Origin: Isoetes taiwanensis
Taxonomy: Eukaryota > Streptophyta > Lycopodiopsida > Isoetales > Isoetaceae
Direction of reading: 5' to 3'
DNA length: 64,000 nt
Assembly: GCA_021234155.1 (NCBI GenBank)
Contig: JAJEKV010000036.1
Span: 7,267,426 to 7,331,425, forward strand
The position numbers were made by a program, and so were the translations under genes. Below, one piece after another: positions 35,600-46,989 of the stretch; position 1 is the stretch's first letter; each line of letters starts with the position of its first letter. Under the pieces are notes generated by a model. The model had not been told where the DNA came from, searched no databases, and was given only the letters and a program-made list of their open reading frames with translations.

Positions 35600-35930
35600 C
35601 AGTTTAAAAATTTATTACAAGGGTTAATTGTTTTAAGGACAATTGTTTTAAGGGTTATTAAGTTTAAAAGTTATGACTTATAAGTTTTTAAAATAGTTTT
35701 AAGTTAATAGTTAAGTTATAAGTTTAAAAGTTCATGAATTAGACTTCTAACCTTAAAACTTTTAACCTACAATAACTTTCCAACCTTAAATTTTATAACC
35801 TATAATAAACTTCTTAACCTTAAAACTGCAAACCTATAATAACCTTAAAAGTTGTTTCTAAGGTTATTATAGGATACAAGTTTGAAGGTTATAAGTAGAG
35901 GGTTTTATTTTTATATAATGTTGAGGAAAA
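35600..35930. repeat. AT-rich degenerate repeats of AAGTTTAAAAGTTA
   Basis: Words such as AAGTTATAAGTTTAAAAGTT and their inverted forms (AACTTTTAACCT) alternate, so the stretch could fold on itself. No gene. Confidence 0.55.
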
Positions 35931-36059
35931 TAACTTGGGGAATCCCATTATATAAATAGAATAATCAAATAGAATAAGACATATGAGGCTTTCATTTATG
36001 AACATGTTAGTTAGAGGTTATTTGGATATGCTAACTTACTATATATTTTTATGCATTCT

Positions 36060-39000
36060 AGGTCAATGGCATGCAAAATACTAAAAAAAAAACCCCCAAT
36101 GATGCTAATCAAGGCAAGGAGAAATTCCCAACTAATGAACATGATGTCCAAGGAAAGGAAAATACCTCAAATGATGTTGATGATGGCAAAGGAAAGGCAA
36201 AGACTCCAAATGATGTTGATGATGGCAAAGGAAAGGAAAAGACCTCAAATGAAAAGGATGATGGCAAAGGAAAGGAAATTGTACTTTATACTCGGGTCGA
36301 TTGGAAAAACAAAAAGGTCAAGATCCTGCATGCATGCAACAGAGAGGCAGTAGGAGAAGGGATTATTGTTCTAGCAGATCCTATCAATGCAAAGGAATGA
36401 TGAAAAGATTAGGGAGGACAGGTTAGGTGTGGCAATCTCAAAATTATATGACAATTGGAAGGAAAAGGGTTCAGGGCAAACAAGAATGCCTAGCTTGTGT
36501 GAAGCAACTAGAGGTTCCAACTATTGTTGCATGGCCTAGGGACAAAGATTCAACCTGGAGGGGAACTACACGCTTTCCTTTAGATGTAGAACTATTGTCA
36601 ACAATGTTCACACAAGTAGCAAGAGGCCACTTCCAACTTTCAAACATTATCCCACCAAAAGATGCAAGTCGATTATGATTGTTCTCCGGGGCTATGATGA
36701 AGGTTAGAGGAGGTGAATGTTGTTGTTTTTCTTGTGTTAGAATGTTCACAATAGAGGAGTTGGTGGGAGCAAGAGCTACATATCGGGAACATAAGTGTGA
36801 TAGCAGGAGGAATTTCATGTACACCATATTTGGCTATGCAATTGTGATGAAAGATCAAAGAAGAAAAGATTCCCATTGAATGGAAAGTGGATATGTTCAA
36901 AAGCATGGATGGCTATACATGGAATTCCAACCTCTTCTTGGCAATAACCGGCAAAAGAGACATGAAAATGGTAGTAAAATTGCATTGCATGGGAACACTG
37001 CCTAGTAAGGCCTACCTCAAGAACTATAGCTGCAAAGGAAATATTTGAAAGATATGTGGATTTCAATGCAGAAAAAACATGCCACATAAGAGTAAGAAGG
37101 ATGAACAGGGTAGAGTTATTGTTGAAAAGAGATTGCCATCCCATTGTACCCGTGAGAGCATATTAGAGGAAATAAATGCATTGCTTCATGAACTTGGAGT
37201 AGCCTCTATATCCCAGCCCAGCTTTTAGTAGGCTATGGAATAAGCATTTCAAGCATGTGACCATAGCAACTTCAAACAACTTTGCCAAGTGCAATTTATG
37301 TGCTAAGTTGAAGGAGACACTAGATAAGACCGTGCAACCAAGTCTAAGGGCAAAGATAAGGGAACATATGAAGGACCATATGACGAGATCAACTATCATG
37401 TAGATCAACTTATTGGATGTGGAGGACCTTATATCCGCAATGGAACCTAATAACTATCTATGTATTATACATGATAAAATGGACCAACAAAGACTTGTCT
37501 TCCACAATTCAAGTACATTCCTAAGTCATGTGGAAGATCATATCCTTTGCAGATTTCAATGACTGGGGCAATATTGCATGGGCAGGCTCAGACCTATTAT
37601 GGTCATTTCAGGTTTAGAGTTGTGGAGTGATGGTCCAGATTTTCACATTGGGAGTATCATGAGGTGTTTAAGAAACTATGAGAAGGGTTACAATGGTAAC
37701 CTACAGGATCCTACAACTAGCCAGGCACTACATAGTGCATTGTTGGATGGAACCCCTAATAGTATTGAAAAGTTTAGCAAGGCAAGATTTAGGAGGAATG
37801 GACCTAATGAACATGTTGGAGCTTCAACATCTCGTGCTAAACCTCGAGATCCGCCCCTGAAGCTCCTCTTGCAACTAGATAATTGTGCTGGTCAAAATAA
37901 GAACAGTGGATGTTTTCTTTCCTATCCTACTTAACAAACCGTGGGTATTTTTGAAAGAGTCAATTTATGGTTCCTAATGCCCGACATACTCATGAGGATG
38001 TGGATGCATTGTTTGGAAAATATAGTCATGTATTGAGACAACAGACAGCTACCAACTTTCCCAAAGCTATTGGAAATATTTCATGGATGTACAAATCCAT
38101 CTCCTATAGGATCTATCATAGAAGAAGTGCCCGATTGGAAGAGTTTTGTGGATGGTTATGCTCTCGACATGGAAGGTCATTCTAGACCTCTTCAATTCAC
38201 TTTTGGGTGAGAGAAGGATTCCAATCATGCAATGGAAAATGAGACCATCGAGAGGAGAAGTGGAGAGGTGGGGCAGAAATTTGGCACGTGGATGCAAATG
38301 GCAAGTCTATGATACCTCCTGTCAACCAAAAGCTCTAAAACCAACTGAAGAAGTCAAGCAATTGGGATTGACTAAGGATGGCATCAATGACTACATCAAG
38401 CATTGGCAAACTAATTCAGATGAGACTAATCGTGCATTGATAGATTATTGGAAGAAGGTGATCAACTTGTTGGATGAGGTAGACACATCCTCTGAAGAGC
38501 TGAAAGAAGGGTGGTTCCCTAAAAGTAAGTGGAAAACATTAGCTGGGTGTTGAATTTAAGATGATGGTACCATTAGTAGCATTGTGAAGGCATATGCTCC
38601 TCCTCAATCTGATAAACACTATGTTGGTCCTAAGAAGGATAGGCCAAAATATCTAGGCATGGATTGTTATGAACCTTCTACTGACGTGGTGGTTGGGATG
38701 GACTATCTCGGATATTTGCAAAGAAGAAGGTGATGTTAACTTCAATAAGGTGCTGTGGGAATGGTGGTGTCCAAAGACATCAGTTGAGTAATGTCACCGA
38801 CAAAGAAAGATATTCGATTGTTGGACAAAGAGGTGGAGGAGAAATCCAAGTGATCCCGATCTTTTGGCTAGACGTTGAAACCGTATTGTACTCGTGGACT
38901 CCAAAAACTATTCCTAGTAAAACAAATGAGAGTTACAATACCTCGGATGTAAGGAATAAGGTTCTCATATCCTTGGGGATGCTAGTGGAAAAATGAAAAA
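36060..39000 (+). pseudogene. DUF7869-type transposase-like gene, broken
   Basis: The + strand carries, in changing frames, pieces of a protein I associate with the DUF7869 family, common in non-seed plants and animals and probably a transposase. The N-part has a repeated NDVDDGKGK linker (36170-36270), then VLYTRVDWKNKKVKILHACN (36281). Next: EVPTIVAWPRDKDSTW (36507), FSRLWNKHFKHVTIATS with KCNLCAKLKETL (37225-37325), LLLQLDNCAGQNKN (37865-37905), and MVPNARHTHEDVDALFGKYS (37967-38026). The LDNC-x-NKN and HTHED pair is the signature I recognise. A C-terminal frame runs 38146-38550 (WKMRPSRGEVERWG). At least five frame changes or stops occur. No terminal repeats were found. The family name rests on memory. 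Confidence 0.6.
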
Positions 39001-41280
39001 CAATTACTATGTATCTTTTCTACAGTTAATAAAAGTTGTGTACTACTTGAGTTCCATGATATATGATTTTATAATTTGAAGTTAAGGTGTGAGTTTATAT
39101 TCCCGTGTGTGATTATATGTTAACGTCTATTCTAGTCTAAGGGCAACAAAGTTACTAAAAAAGTGAATTTAACAAAGTTACTAAAAAAGTGCAATATAAA
39201 ATTTATCCCAAAATTAAGACATAATCCCAATTTAATTGAATGATGGTTTTGCACACAATTTTGTGACGGGCGAGGTCGGAAATAGGATGCCAAGGGTTTA
39301 TAAATAACATTGATTAAATGGAAATGCAGGCTCAGTCACTTGAGCACCTCAAGTTGCACATGAGGACCTCAAGTTGCAGGTGGAAGCACAATCACGAGCA
39401 CAATCACCTCAACAAGCCAAGCCTCAATCAACAGTCGCCTCTCCAACAGCCACAGATATGACGAGCCTGCCGAGTTGACCCTCCTGGCAACTCGGGAACT
39501 TGTCAAACCTAAGGCTAGATTTATGTTGGTGTGAATTTATGTGAAGAATTAAATCTTCCTTTGCAATTGAAATCCACAGTCTAAACTCAACAGACAACCC
39601 TGCTCATGCATTCAACATATTCATAAGCTTAATATATTCTAATCTCTAATTGAGCAAATCAACAGCTCAAATATTTACAATGTGTTATCAATATACATGT
39701 ACAACAACAACTGAGCAAATCAAATAGAAACTTCTAGCTTTAGAACTCAAGCATGATTCCCGGCTACATTGCCACCATCAACTTGATCGCGGCCTTGCGT
39801 ATTCACTGCACATGCACTCACTGGGGTTAGCCCTCGTGACTAAGTGGGGATCCCATAGCTGTTGCTGCATACATGGAAACACTCGGGCATCTTGGATAAC
39901 AGGAACATGAACAATTCAAAACACAAGATATTATGGTGTAGTATTAGACAATGACGACAAAAGAAACATCGTAAGCATCAGGAGCAAAGAACACATAGTC
40001 GAAGTACCAAAACAACATAAACCAAGCTCCGGGACAATGGGAAGCTCAGCCAGCCTACATGCAGGCCCTGTTAGCAGAATAATGCCCAGCCAACTCACAT
40101 TCCGAGCCCCGTTGCAGAGTTGTTGGGGTGAACCTCGTATGCGCATACCCTTCCCAGCCCACGTCTGGCGCTGGAGGACCTCTTACCATGGAGTCACAAA
40201 GGTGACGTGCAACCTCACCAAGAAGCTACGCCCGTGAGGAAGCCACGTCTGGTGTCATAGAGCATAGATACAAAGAACACTGATGACATGAGAATGCCGG
40301 AGCAACCTAGGCCACTGAACCTAGAAGCCCGACACCGGAGGTTCCAAATACGTGATAAAACACCAAAACAATAGTGACGCAATGCAAAGACCAAGACAGA
40401 TGATGTTCACTAGATATTTCCTAAACATGTGCCTAGATCTTTCCCTTGTTGAGGTTGCCCATACAACCTGCCCATGTCGAAGTAGCTAACTCACGGATGA
40501 AGATCATGGTTACAACATAACACGTTGAGGAAGTCCTCGTATGCCTCGTATAGTTCTCTCAGCCCAACTTCTTTTGATCTCCAAGGGTACACCATTTAAT
40601 ATATCTATAACACTTATTAGCTAAGGTTTTGAATATTTCCATTAAAAATCCACTTTACATAGCTAAGTGATATATGAATGTATCCAATGTGGAAACTTCA
40701 ATCCCGCACTTTTGACTTAGAAATCCACAGGACCTCAGGATCATAACTTGCTTATACCACATGCCAAATGACTCCAGGCCTAGGCCCCTAGGCCCCATCT
40801 TTAGATCAATTCTATTCTATTCTATTCTTTAGATCAAGCCCATATAATATCTTAGTTATCTCGTTACAAATTAAAACATTTATTCGTTCTTAACATGTTA
40901 TTCTTCAAACAATGCAAGTTTTATATATTTATTTTTACCTTATAATCTCTTACAGTTGCGTGGGCTTATCCCGCTGATGATCTGTGCTCAATCCAAGCAC
41001 AACTCAAGCCTGTCTACTTCATATTTCCCCTTGTATCTTCTTTTATCTTTGAATCCTTATTTAGCATGAATTAATTCCATGACAAGAAACAAATATGACA
41101 ACAACTCAACAAATATTTACTTTATTACAGAATTTCGTGGACCCAAAAATGGGTCTGAACTTTCGGTCTGCACAGAGGTTTTCTAGGGGAAAGACTGGTC
41201 TGATTCCAGCATGCAAAAGCAATTTCGACCTCTCTACACAAAAATCGGCACTCTAAATCCCAGAATCTGCTCTTTTCTTG
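39000..41280. other. no gene recognised
   Basis: AT-rich sequence with GC-richer patches near 39780-40260. Frames at 39931-40146 (minus) and 40037-40237 (+) overlap each other and show no domain. Confidence 0.45.
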
Positions 41281-41289
41281 CAGTTTTGA

Positions 41290-41880
41290 CATGTCTCTGC
41301 ATGTGTCAGGACCCAATTTCAGCAGCTCTAGAAACCTTCGATTTCTCACAGCTCTCCAGGACAAATCGGCCCTTCTAGAACCCAAATCGGCCTGTTTCAG
41401 CCCGTTTCTAGGTGATCGAGCTGTTCTAATCCCAATTGTCATGGCTTTGTTGCAGGATTCTGTGAAGGCTCTGCTTGCTCAGGCAATGTTAGGAGGCTTT
41501 GCAAGAGTTTGGTGGGAGACATGCCTGATTGATCTAAGGAAGACTCCTATACAGGCTACATGGGCTGATTTTAAGACCGCTTTTGAGGGTCATTTCACAC
41601 CTCCAGAGTACAAAGTTGAAAAGATGAACGAGTTCGTTGATTGTGTACAGACTGGCACAGTAGCAGATTACAATGAGAGGTTTAGAAGGTTGCAGCCTCA
41701 TTGAGATAAAATCAAGTTCTGTTCTAGATTTGTGAAGGGCCTTCATGTAGATATCAAGAGTACGATGCCAGGAGTTGCCTATGAGGATCTTGAGGAAGTT
41801 GTTCGGATTGCCATATTTCAGTTTGGGCTTCATGCAACAAGCAGCAAAGTTCAAGCTTCATTATTCTTGATTTTGTAAAC
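41290..41880 (+). pseudogene. retrotransposon gag fragment
   Basis: The + frame from about 41449 reads ALLQDSVKALLAQAMLGGFA, then RVWWETCLIDLRKTPIQATW and FKTAFEGHFTPPEYKVEKMN, then VADYNERFRRL. This is the retrotransposon gag domain (the WW, the F-x-F-P/T-P block and the Y-x-x-F-x-x-L block). A stop at 41704 interrupts it, and the frame then continues as FVKGLHVDIKSTMPG to about 41850. The part before 41449 is a non-gag leader. No pol follows, so it is an isolated fragment of a gypsy-type element. Confidence 0.75.
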
Positions 41881-42116
41881 GAGAAATGTAACCTCTAGGC
41901 CAGATTCATGCAAATTTCTATGAAGGATCACATGCATCAAAAAATTGCACAAAAAAATGCTACATTGCTTAATCTTTTAAGCACGCTATTTTCACATTCT
42001 ATGTTGTTTCTTTGGAAGTAGCAATTGTTAGCTTTTGTAATGATGGGTTTCTGTATTAACTCATTGAGGGTTTAGGAAGGTTCCTTTTTGTTTGTTTGGA
42101 AGTAGCAATGGTGAGA

Positions 42117-42367
42117 TTTTAATTATGGGTTTTTTTTTTTTTTTTTTTTTGAAGAACTGTGTCATCAATATATTAAAAGAATGGTAATGTTACAAAGCAA
42201 GTGAGGAGGAAGGAGAACTGCCCCAAAGAGACAGCGATACCTCGACACTCCACAACAAACTCACAGAAAAACTGCAACTCTACTGCTGTACAAACCGACC
42301 ATCACCATCTACAACACCCAAGAAGTCCCGCCAAATGGCAAACTTCCGCTTTTAATTATGGGTTTTT
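42117..42367 (-). mobile_element. 5'-truncated poly(A) retroposon with target-site duplication
   Basis: TTTTAATTATGGGTTTT occurs at 42117 and again at 42350, flanking about 215 bases. In minus sense the insert ends in TAATATATTGATGACACAGT TCTTC followed by about twenty A residues, the form of an L1-type LINE 3' end or a SINE. The insert lies within an older tandem duplication (GGAAGTAGCAAT at about 42015 and 42099). It has no coding frame and no recognisable pol III boxes, so a dead-on-arrival LINE tail is most likely. Confidence 0.85.
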
Positions 42368-42369
42368 GT

Positions 42370-43640
42370 GATTATTCCTGAGGGTTTTGGTGTATATTGA
42401 CAAAGCAAACCTTAATGCAAACATTTGCGTAACTTGGTACAACTTACTTTTCCCCTCCTTGGAAATTCTTTGGCCCATTATCCCCACTCCTTCATATGGA
42501 TTATATTTTGAAAGATGTTGATCCTAGTGGCAACTTGAGTACCTTGGTTTTTCTATATTGCATCAATTTTAAGATCAGTTTAATAATTATGTCACACGTT
42601 AGGGCATAGGGTTTACGGTTTAGGATTTATCACGTCATTAAACTTGAAGAACTGAAAGGATGTAACATAAATGGAGCATGCAATGCTATTGATCATGTCA
42701 TCACACAAAACATTTAGGGTAGGGTTTGGGATGTGTTTTTAGATAGCAAAACATCATCACTATGTATTAAGCATCTTTTAGATATGGAGACAATTTCAAT
42801 GGTGGATTTGCCAAATTCTATTTTTCTCGAAGGAATTTGATTCTAAGATTGCATTTTACGTTAGGGAGGCCCTTACTTAGGTTAAATAGTTGGCGAGCCC
42901 CCTAGAATGAGCCAGTTCTACATCCTGCGTAAGCGCCCGATGGTTGGTAGGAGCCACATGGGGCAACTACAGGCATATGAGTCAAACGTGTTGACGTCTT
43001 TAGTCGTTTTGCTTATGTCATAGGATCTTTTTTAACTTAAGCTAGGCTTGAAATAGATGAAATATGCCTTCACCTCAACATTATGAAACCAAAACAAATG
43101 AATAAGTAGAATGATATCTACTTACTTAAAATGTTTTTGAGGTGGGGTGTCCACTTTTTTTCGGCCGCCCTTATATTGTGATATATGCTAATAGGATCTA
43201 TAAATCTTATATTTGCAATTTTATTATCCAGGCATTATATTTGCAATCTTCCACAGAACTCTAAAGTAATATCCTAAACTGGATGGAGTCCATTATGTCT
43301 ACACATTCTATTTCACCCTATGTTGTCCATTGTTCCTATCTATCCTCAGCTAATGCCTGGCACTCCTTTACATCTATAGACATGAATACATTTAGTGCTT
43401 ATAGTTCCACCTACAAACCCTGTTATGTCTAGAGTGTAAATTTATACAGGGTCATGGGCACTTTGGTTTTTTTTTATCCATATCGAAAGTTTGAACGAAG
43501 TTAAGCATAATAAACAAGTTGGTATTAAGGAACATAACCATATAACACAATCAATAAGTCATTATGTATCATGAATACACAGACACATAGAATGGCCTTT
43601 CATATAGATACTGAAGTTGTAATGAACATAAAGCTTCTAT
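42370..43640. other. no gene recognised
   Basis: AT-rich sequence between the retroposon and the transposase gene. No coding frame is supported and no inverted copy of sequence beyond 46.9 kb was noticed. Confidence 0.45.
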
Positions 43641-43648
43641 AAACCTTA

Positions 43649-46600
43649 CTATGCGAGCAACTTTGCTAAAGTAGTATCAGATAGAATTGGCTGAATCAAG
43701 GTCAAATCAGCTGCTGGATCTTTTCCTAATATCTTCATCAGAACATAGAACATATGTTTGCAAGGAGTATAATTGTTCTTCAATGCTTTGCTTCGAAACT
43801 CAGGGCAAGTGCAAGCAGGCTCTTTCTTGATGCTGACAGTATATGTTTGCCTCTCCCTCTCCAAAAGAAAATCAACATGCCGATTTACCTGTAGCACATA
43901 TGGAGTTACGCTAATGTTACCCATATCTTTGCTCCTTTCCAAGTTCACTTCACACTGCCTACTTAATTTTGACCTCCTCTTAACCCGTTTACCATCCCGT
44001 CGCATCGATGTTCCTGAACGCAAGATGCTTGCCTCTTCTGTGTAGGATCCAGGGCTAGGCTCCATAACAGTCCTGTGTAAGCCCTCTAAGTTATACCCAC
44101 CATTTTGAAGAACTTGAAGTTCATCCTGTGTGATGCATGTATCTGTTGCAATTGGCCATAGAATAGGTCTTGGTGGGACCTCTTGTAAACTAGGATGTGG
44201 ATACCATGTGCACTTTAAGTTATCTCCACAGAACCAGAAGAACTGCTCACAATTACCACCCCTAAATGTTCTGATACCATAAAATGAAGGAGCAGTTGTA
44301 GATGCTATACCCTTGATGACAAGCTTGTCACATTTTTTTCCATTTATGCTTGTCCTCTCTTGACATCTGACTTTACTACCCGATGTAGTCCTTCGAATAG
44401 CCCAGTTAGTGTTTGCAACCTGCCTTTCTCTTATTAGAATGTCTTTACTATTGAACAGATTTCTTACAACAGGATCATCTCTAGCTACACGAGGTATGTT
44501 AATAGCTTCCTTATCTGGTCTATGTGCTCCCTTTTCACTGTGACTACTACCAGCTACGTCCAAATTCTTTTTTTTTTCAGTATAGTTTGATCGTTTCCTC
44601 CTGTTCCCATGCTATGTATGGGCATCCCTTGCCTCATAGCTTCCTTATTTACAAAAGAGCTTGCCTCATAAGGTTTTATACCGCTATTAAGTCTACCTTG
44701 TAGCCTTGAAAATGTCCCTACGTAATTGTGATCTAGATATGATTTGTACTTTGCACTCTGTAAAATAGCTTCTGTCAAATCAAATAAACTGGCATCATAC
44801 AATGAGAGGGTCTTCTTGTAACCAGTTGCAGCCATCCAAGTCCCATGTCTGGATTCAGAGAGATTTGTGTCTGGAATATGTATTGCAAATGCTATACTTT
44901 TTTTGGCCTTCATAAAATTCCCCCATCTACTGACCCTTTGATGCCACCATGATAACCATGAAGATAGCGCCATTGCATCAGTTTTTGTTGTATTTCCAGG
45001 AAGCCACTGAAGAATAGAATGATATTGATTTTCTGCATCTTCATGGCTACAACTGAGCCTCCAACTTCTGCATTGGTCTAGGAAAGATTGTCTACTCTCT
45101 GGGCTTAGATGCTTCTTTGTTTGCCTTTGCAAACACTGTTCAAAGTGGAAAACACATGATCTTTCCTTATCTGAATTTGGCTCGCCTCCGAAGAAGACTT
45201 CTCGGACGACATTCCAATTTGCCTGGGCCTTGTCAGCCATAAATCCATGAAATTGTGCTGGTGGAAAGCCCTTACTTTTTAACACTTTGTTCATTTTTCT
45301 CCAGAACTTCTTTTGAGATTCTACGTCCTCCGTCTTCATTTCGCATACAGCAATTGTTTGTAGACCTTGTATCCTAGTAAACAATATAGATACAATGAAT
45401 ATCTTTGTGCAATAAATATATTTTATAATTAGGTGTAGAAAATATACTTACATGGGATCATATACATGACAGGCCATTGTTGTCCACCCATTTATTCGCT
45501 TAACATGATCAAAATGCAACCATGATGTTGCCAGATCTCCTGACGGACGCATTCGGTTCACCAAATCCACGCCCGAACCGGCCCCAATAGTTGACATCTT
45601 AAAGAAATAGCACCTCTCATGTTGAGCATCATGCAACTGGTCCGGAAACTTTGAACCATGGAAGAACTCGTAACAACATCTCCTATTTAAATACAACATG
45701 CTACTTAGCTCATCTTGGCATTGGCGATTTCTTTTTCTTGCATCATCAATCCACTTCCTCAACTAGCACATACAAAAAAAAGGAAGCTTAGTTTACAACA
45801 ATGGAGAAAATCCACACCTTAAAGCTCACCTTCTTTGATTGCATAGTGGTTCCAGTCGTAGCAATAGAACATCTACTTGTTCGGTGGTCATTTTGTTTAT
45901 GTCTTCAACATCCACTTCCAGCAATATGCTTCTACATATTTCTTCCATAGCAATATTATTCTGAAGCTGCCTTGGAGCCATGTGCACAACTGAAGTTGGA
46001 GTACTATCAATAATGCTTTTCATTCTCTTAATTTCCAATCTTGATAGTGCACGCCTGATTGGATGGGAGTGGGTGCTTGTGTGTATAGCAAGTCTAGTGT
46101 CTAAGATACACTTTGGAAGACAATAATATATAGTAGCATCACATAGTGCAATACAATATAGCTGCTCCTTGCAATATGCGCAACTTACTGAACCATGCTC
46201 ATCACTTATAGGCCCAACATCTGGTCTGATATTCATAGAGCCCCTCCATTGAACGGAATTATGCTCCCCTTTACTAAGAAAATAATCACAACAAGGATTT
46301 TGGCATTGCAGATGGCCTCCACAATATGCAAGCCTCACTGTGCCATCTAATGCAGGTGTAGTCGTATGGCTATATGTTGTCCATATATGAGGATCTTGAT
46401 TTTGCTGCATACCGTCCATGCTACCTCCTGCTTCCTGTTGGCTTGGTAATTCGAACACTACTTTGCCATCATAGTAAGGGGGCAAACATGTTACATTTAC
46501 TGGCTCCTTTACTTCCTTGAGTATCTTCTTTAACTTGCTATTACCACTCCGTAACAACATCTTTTTGAAGGTTGAATTGCAACCTTTTAGGGACTCTGAA

Positions 46601-46911
46601 GATGATGATTCTGAGTCTATATTTATCACTCTACTAGGTTTGTCGGACAACAAACCACCATATACCATCACATTGTTGCCAAAACATTCCTCTACAATAT
46701 AACAACGCTTGCCTCCTTCATTCACAGTTTCCTCTAACACGTTGCTCAGAAAGTTTGGACCATAGCCACTCTGAACAATACATAAAGCATCCTCTGCAAA
46801 TTGGAAGAAAGTTGCAAGAGCATTACTATCCAGAACGCATTTCCCATTGAGGAAAGGCATAGACATTTCTTGATCTCTTTCCCATGCCTTCACTATAACG
46901 CGAGTAGCCAT
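43649..46911 (-). CDS. Mutator-like transposase with SWIM zinc finger, one frameshift
   Basis: Near-complete multi-exon gene for a MULE-type transposase or a protein derived from one. Proposed exons: 46911-45830, 45757-45452, 45373-43649, with GT-AG introns in matching phase; start MATRVIVKAWERD, about 1,037 residues. The N-part holds a Cys-rich region (LAYCGGHLQCQNPCCDYFLS, later SCAYCKEQLYC). The catalytic core has LHFDHVKRINGWTTMACHVY (candidate first Asp), GFMADKAQANWN (second Asp) and CVFHFEQCLQRQTKKHL. The C-terminus has the SWIM finger CTCPEFRSKALKNNYTPCKH. The only defect is near 44568-44577: an A10 run (minus sense) shifts the frame between KKK and NLDVAG. That could be a real mutation or a homopolymer sequencing error. 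No terminal inverted repeats were found, so domestication is possible. Confidence 0.75.
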
Positions 46912-46989
46912 ACAACAAGAACTCAAACAAGAACTCAAAATTCTAGACACAATGCGCGCATAATATAAATAAAGGATAAAATAATATAC

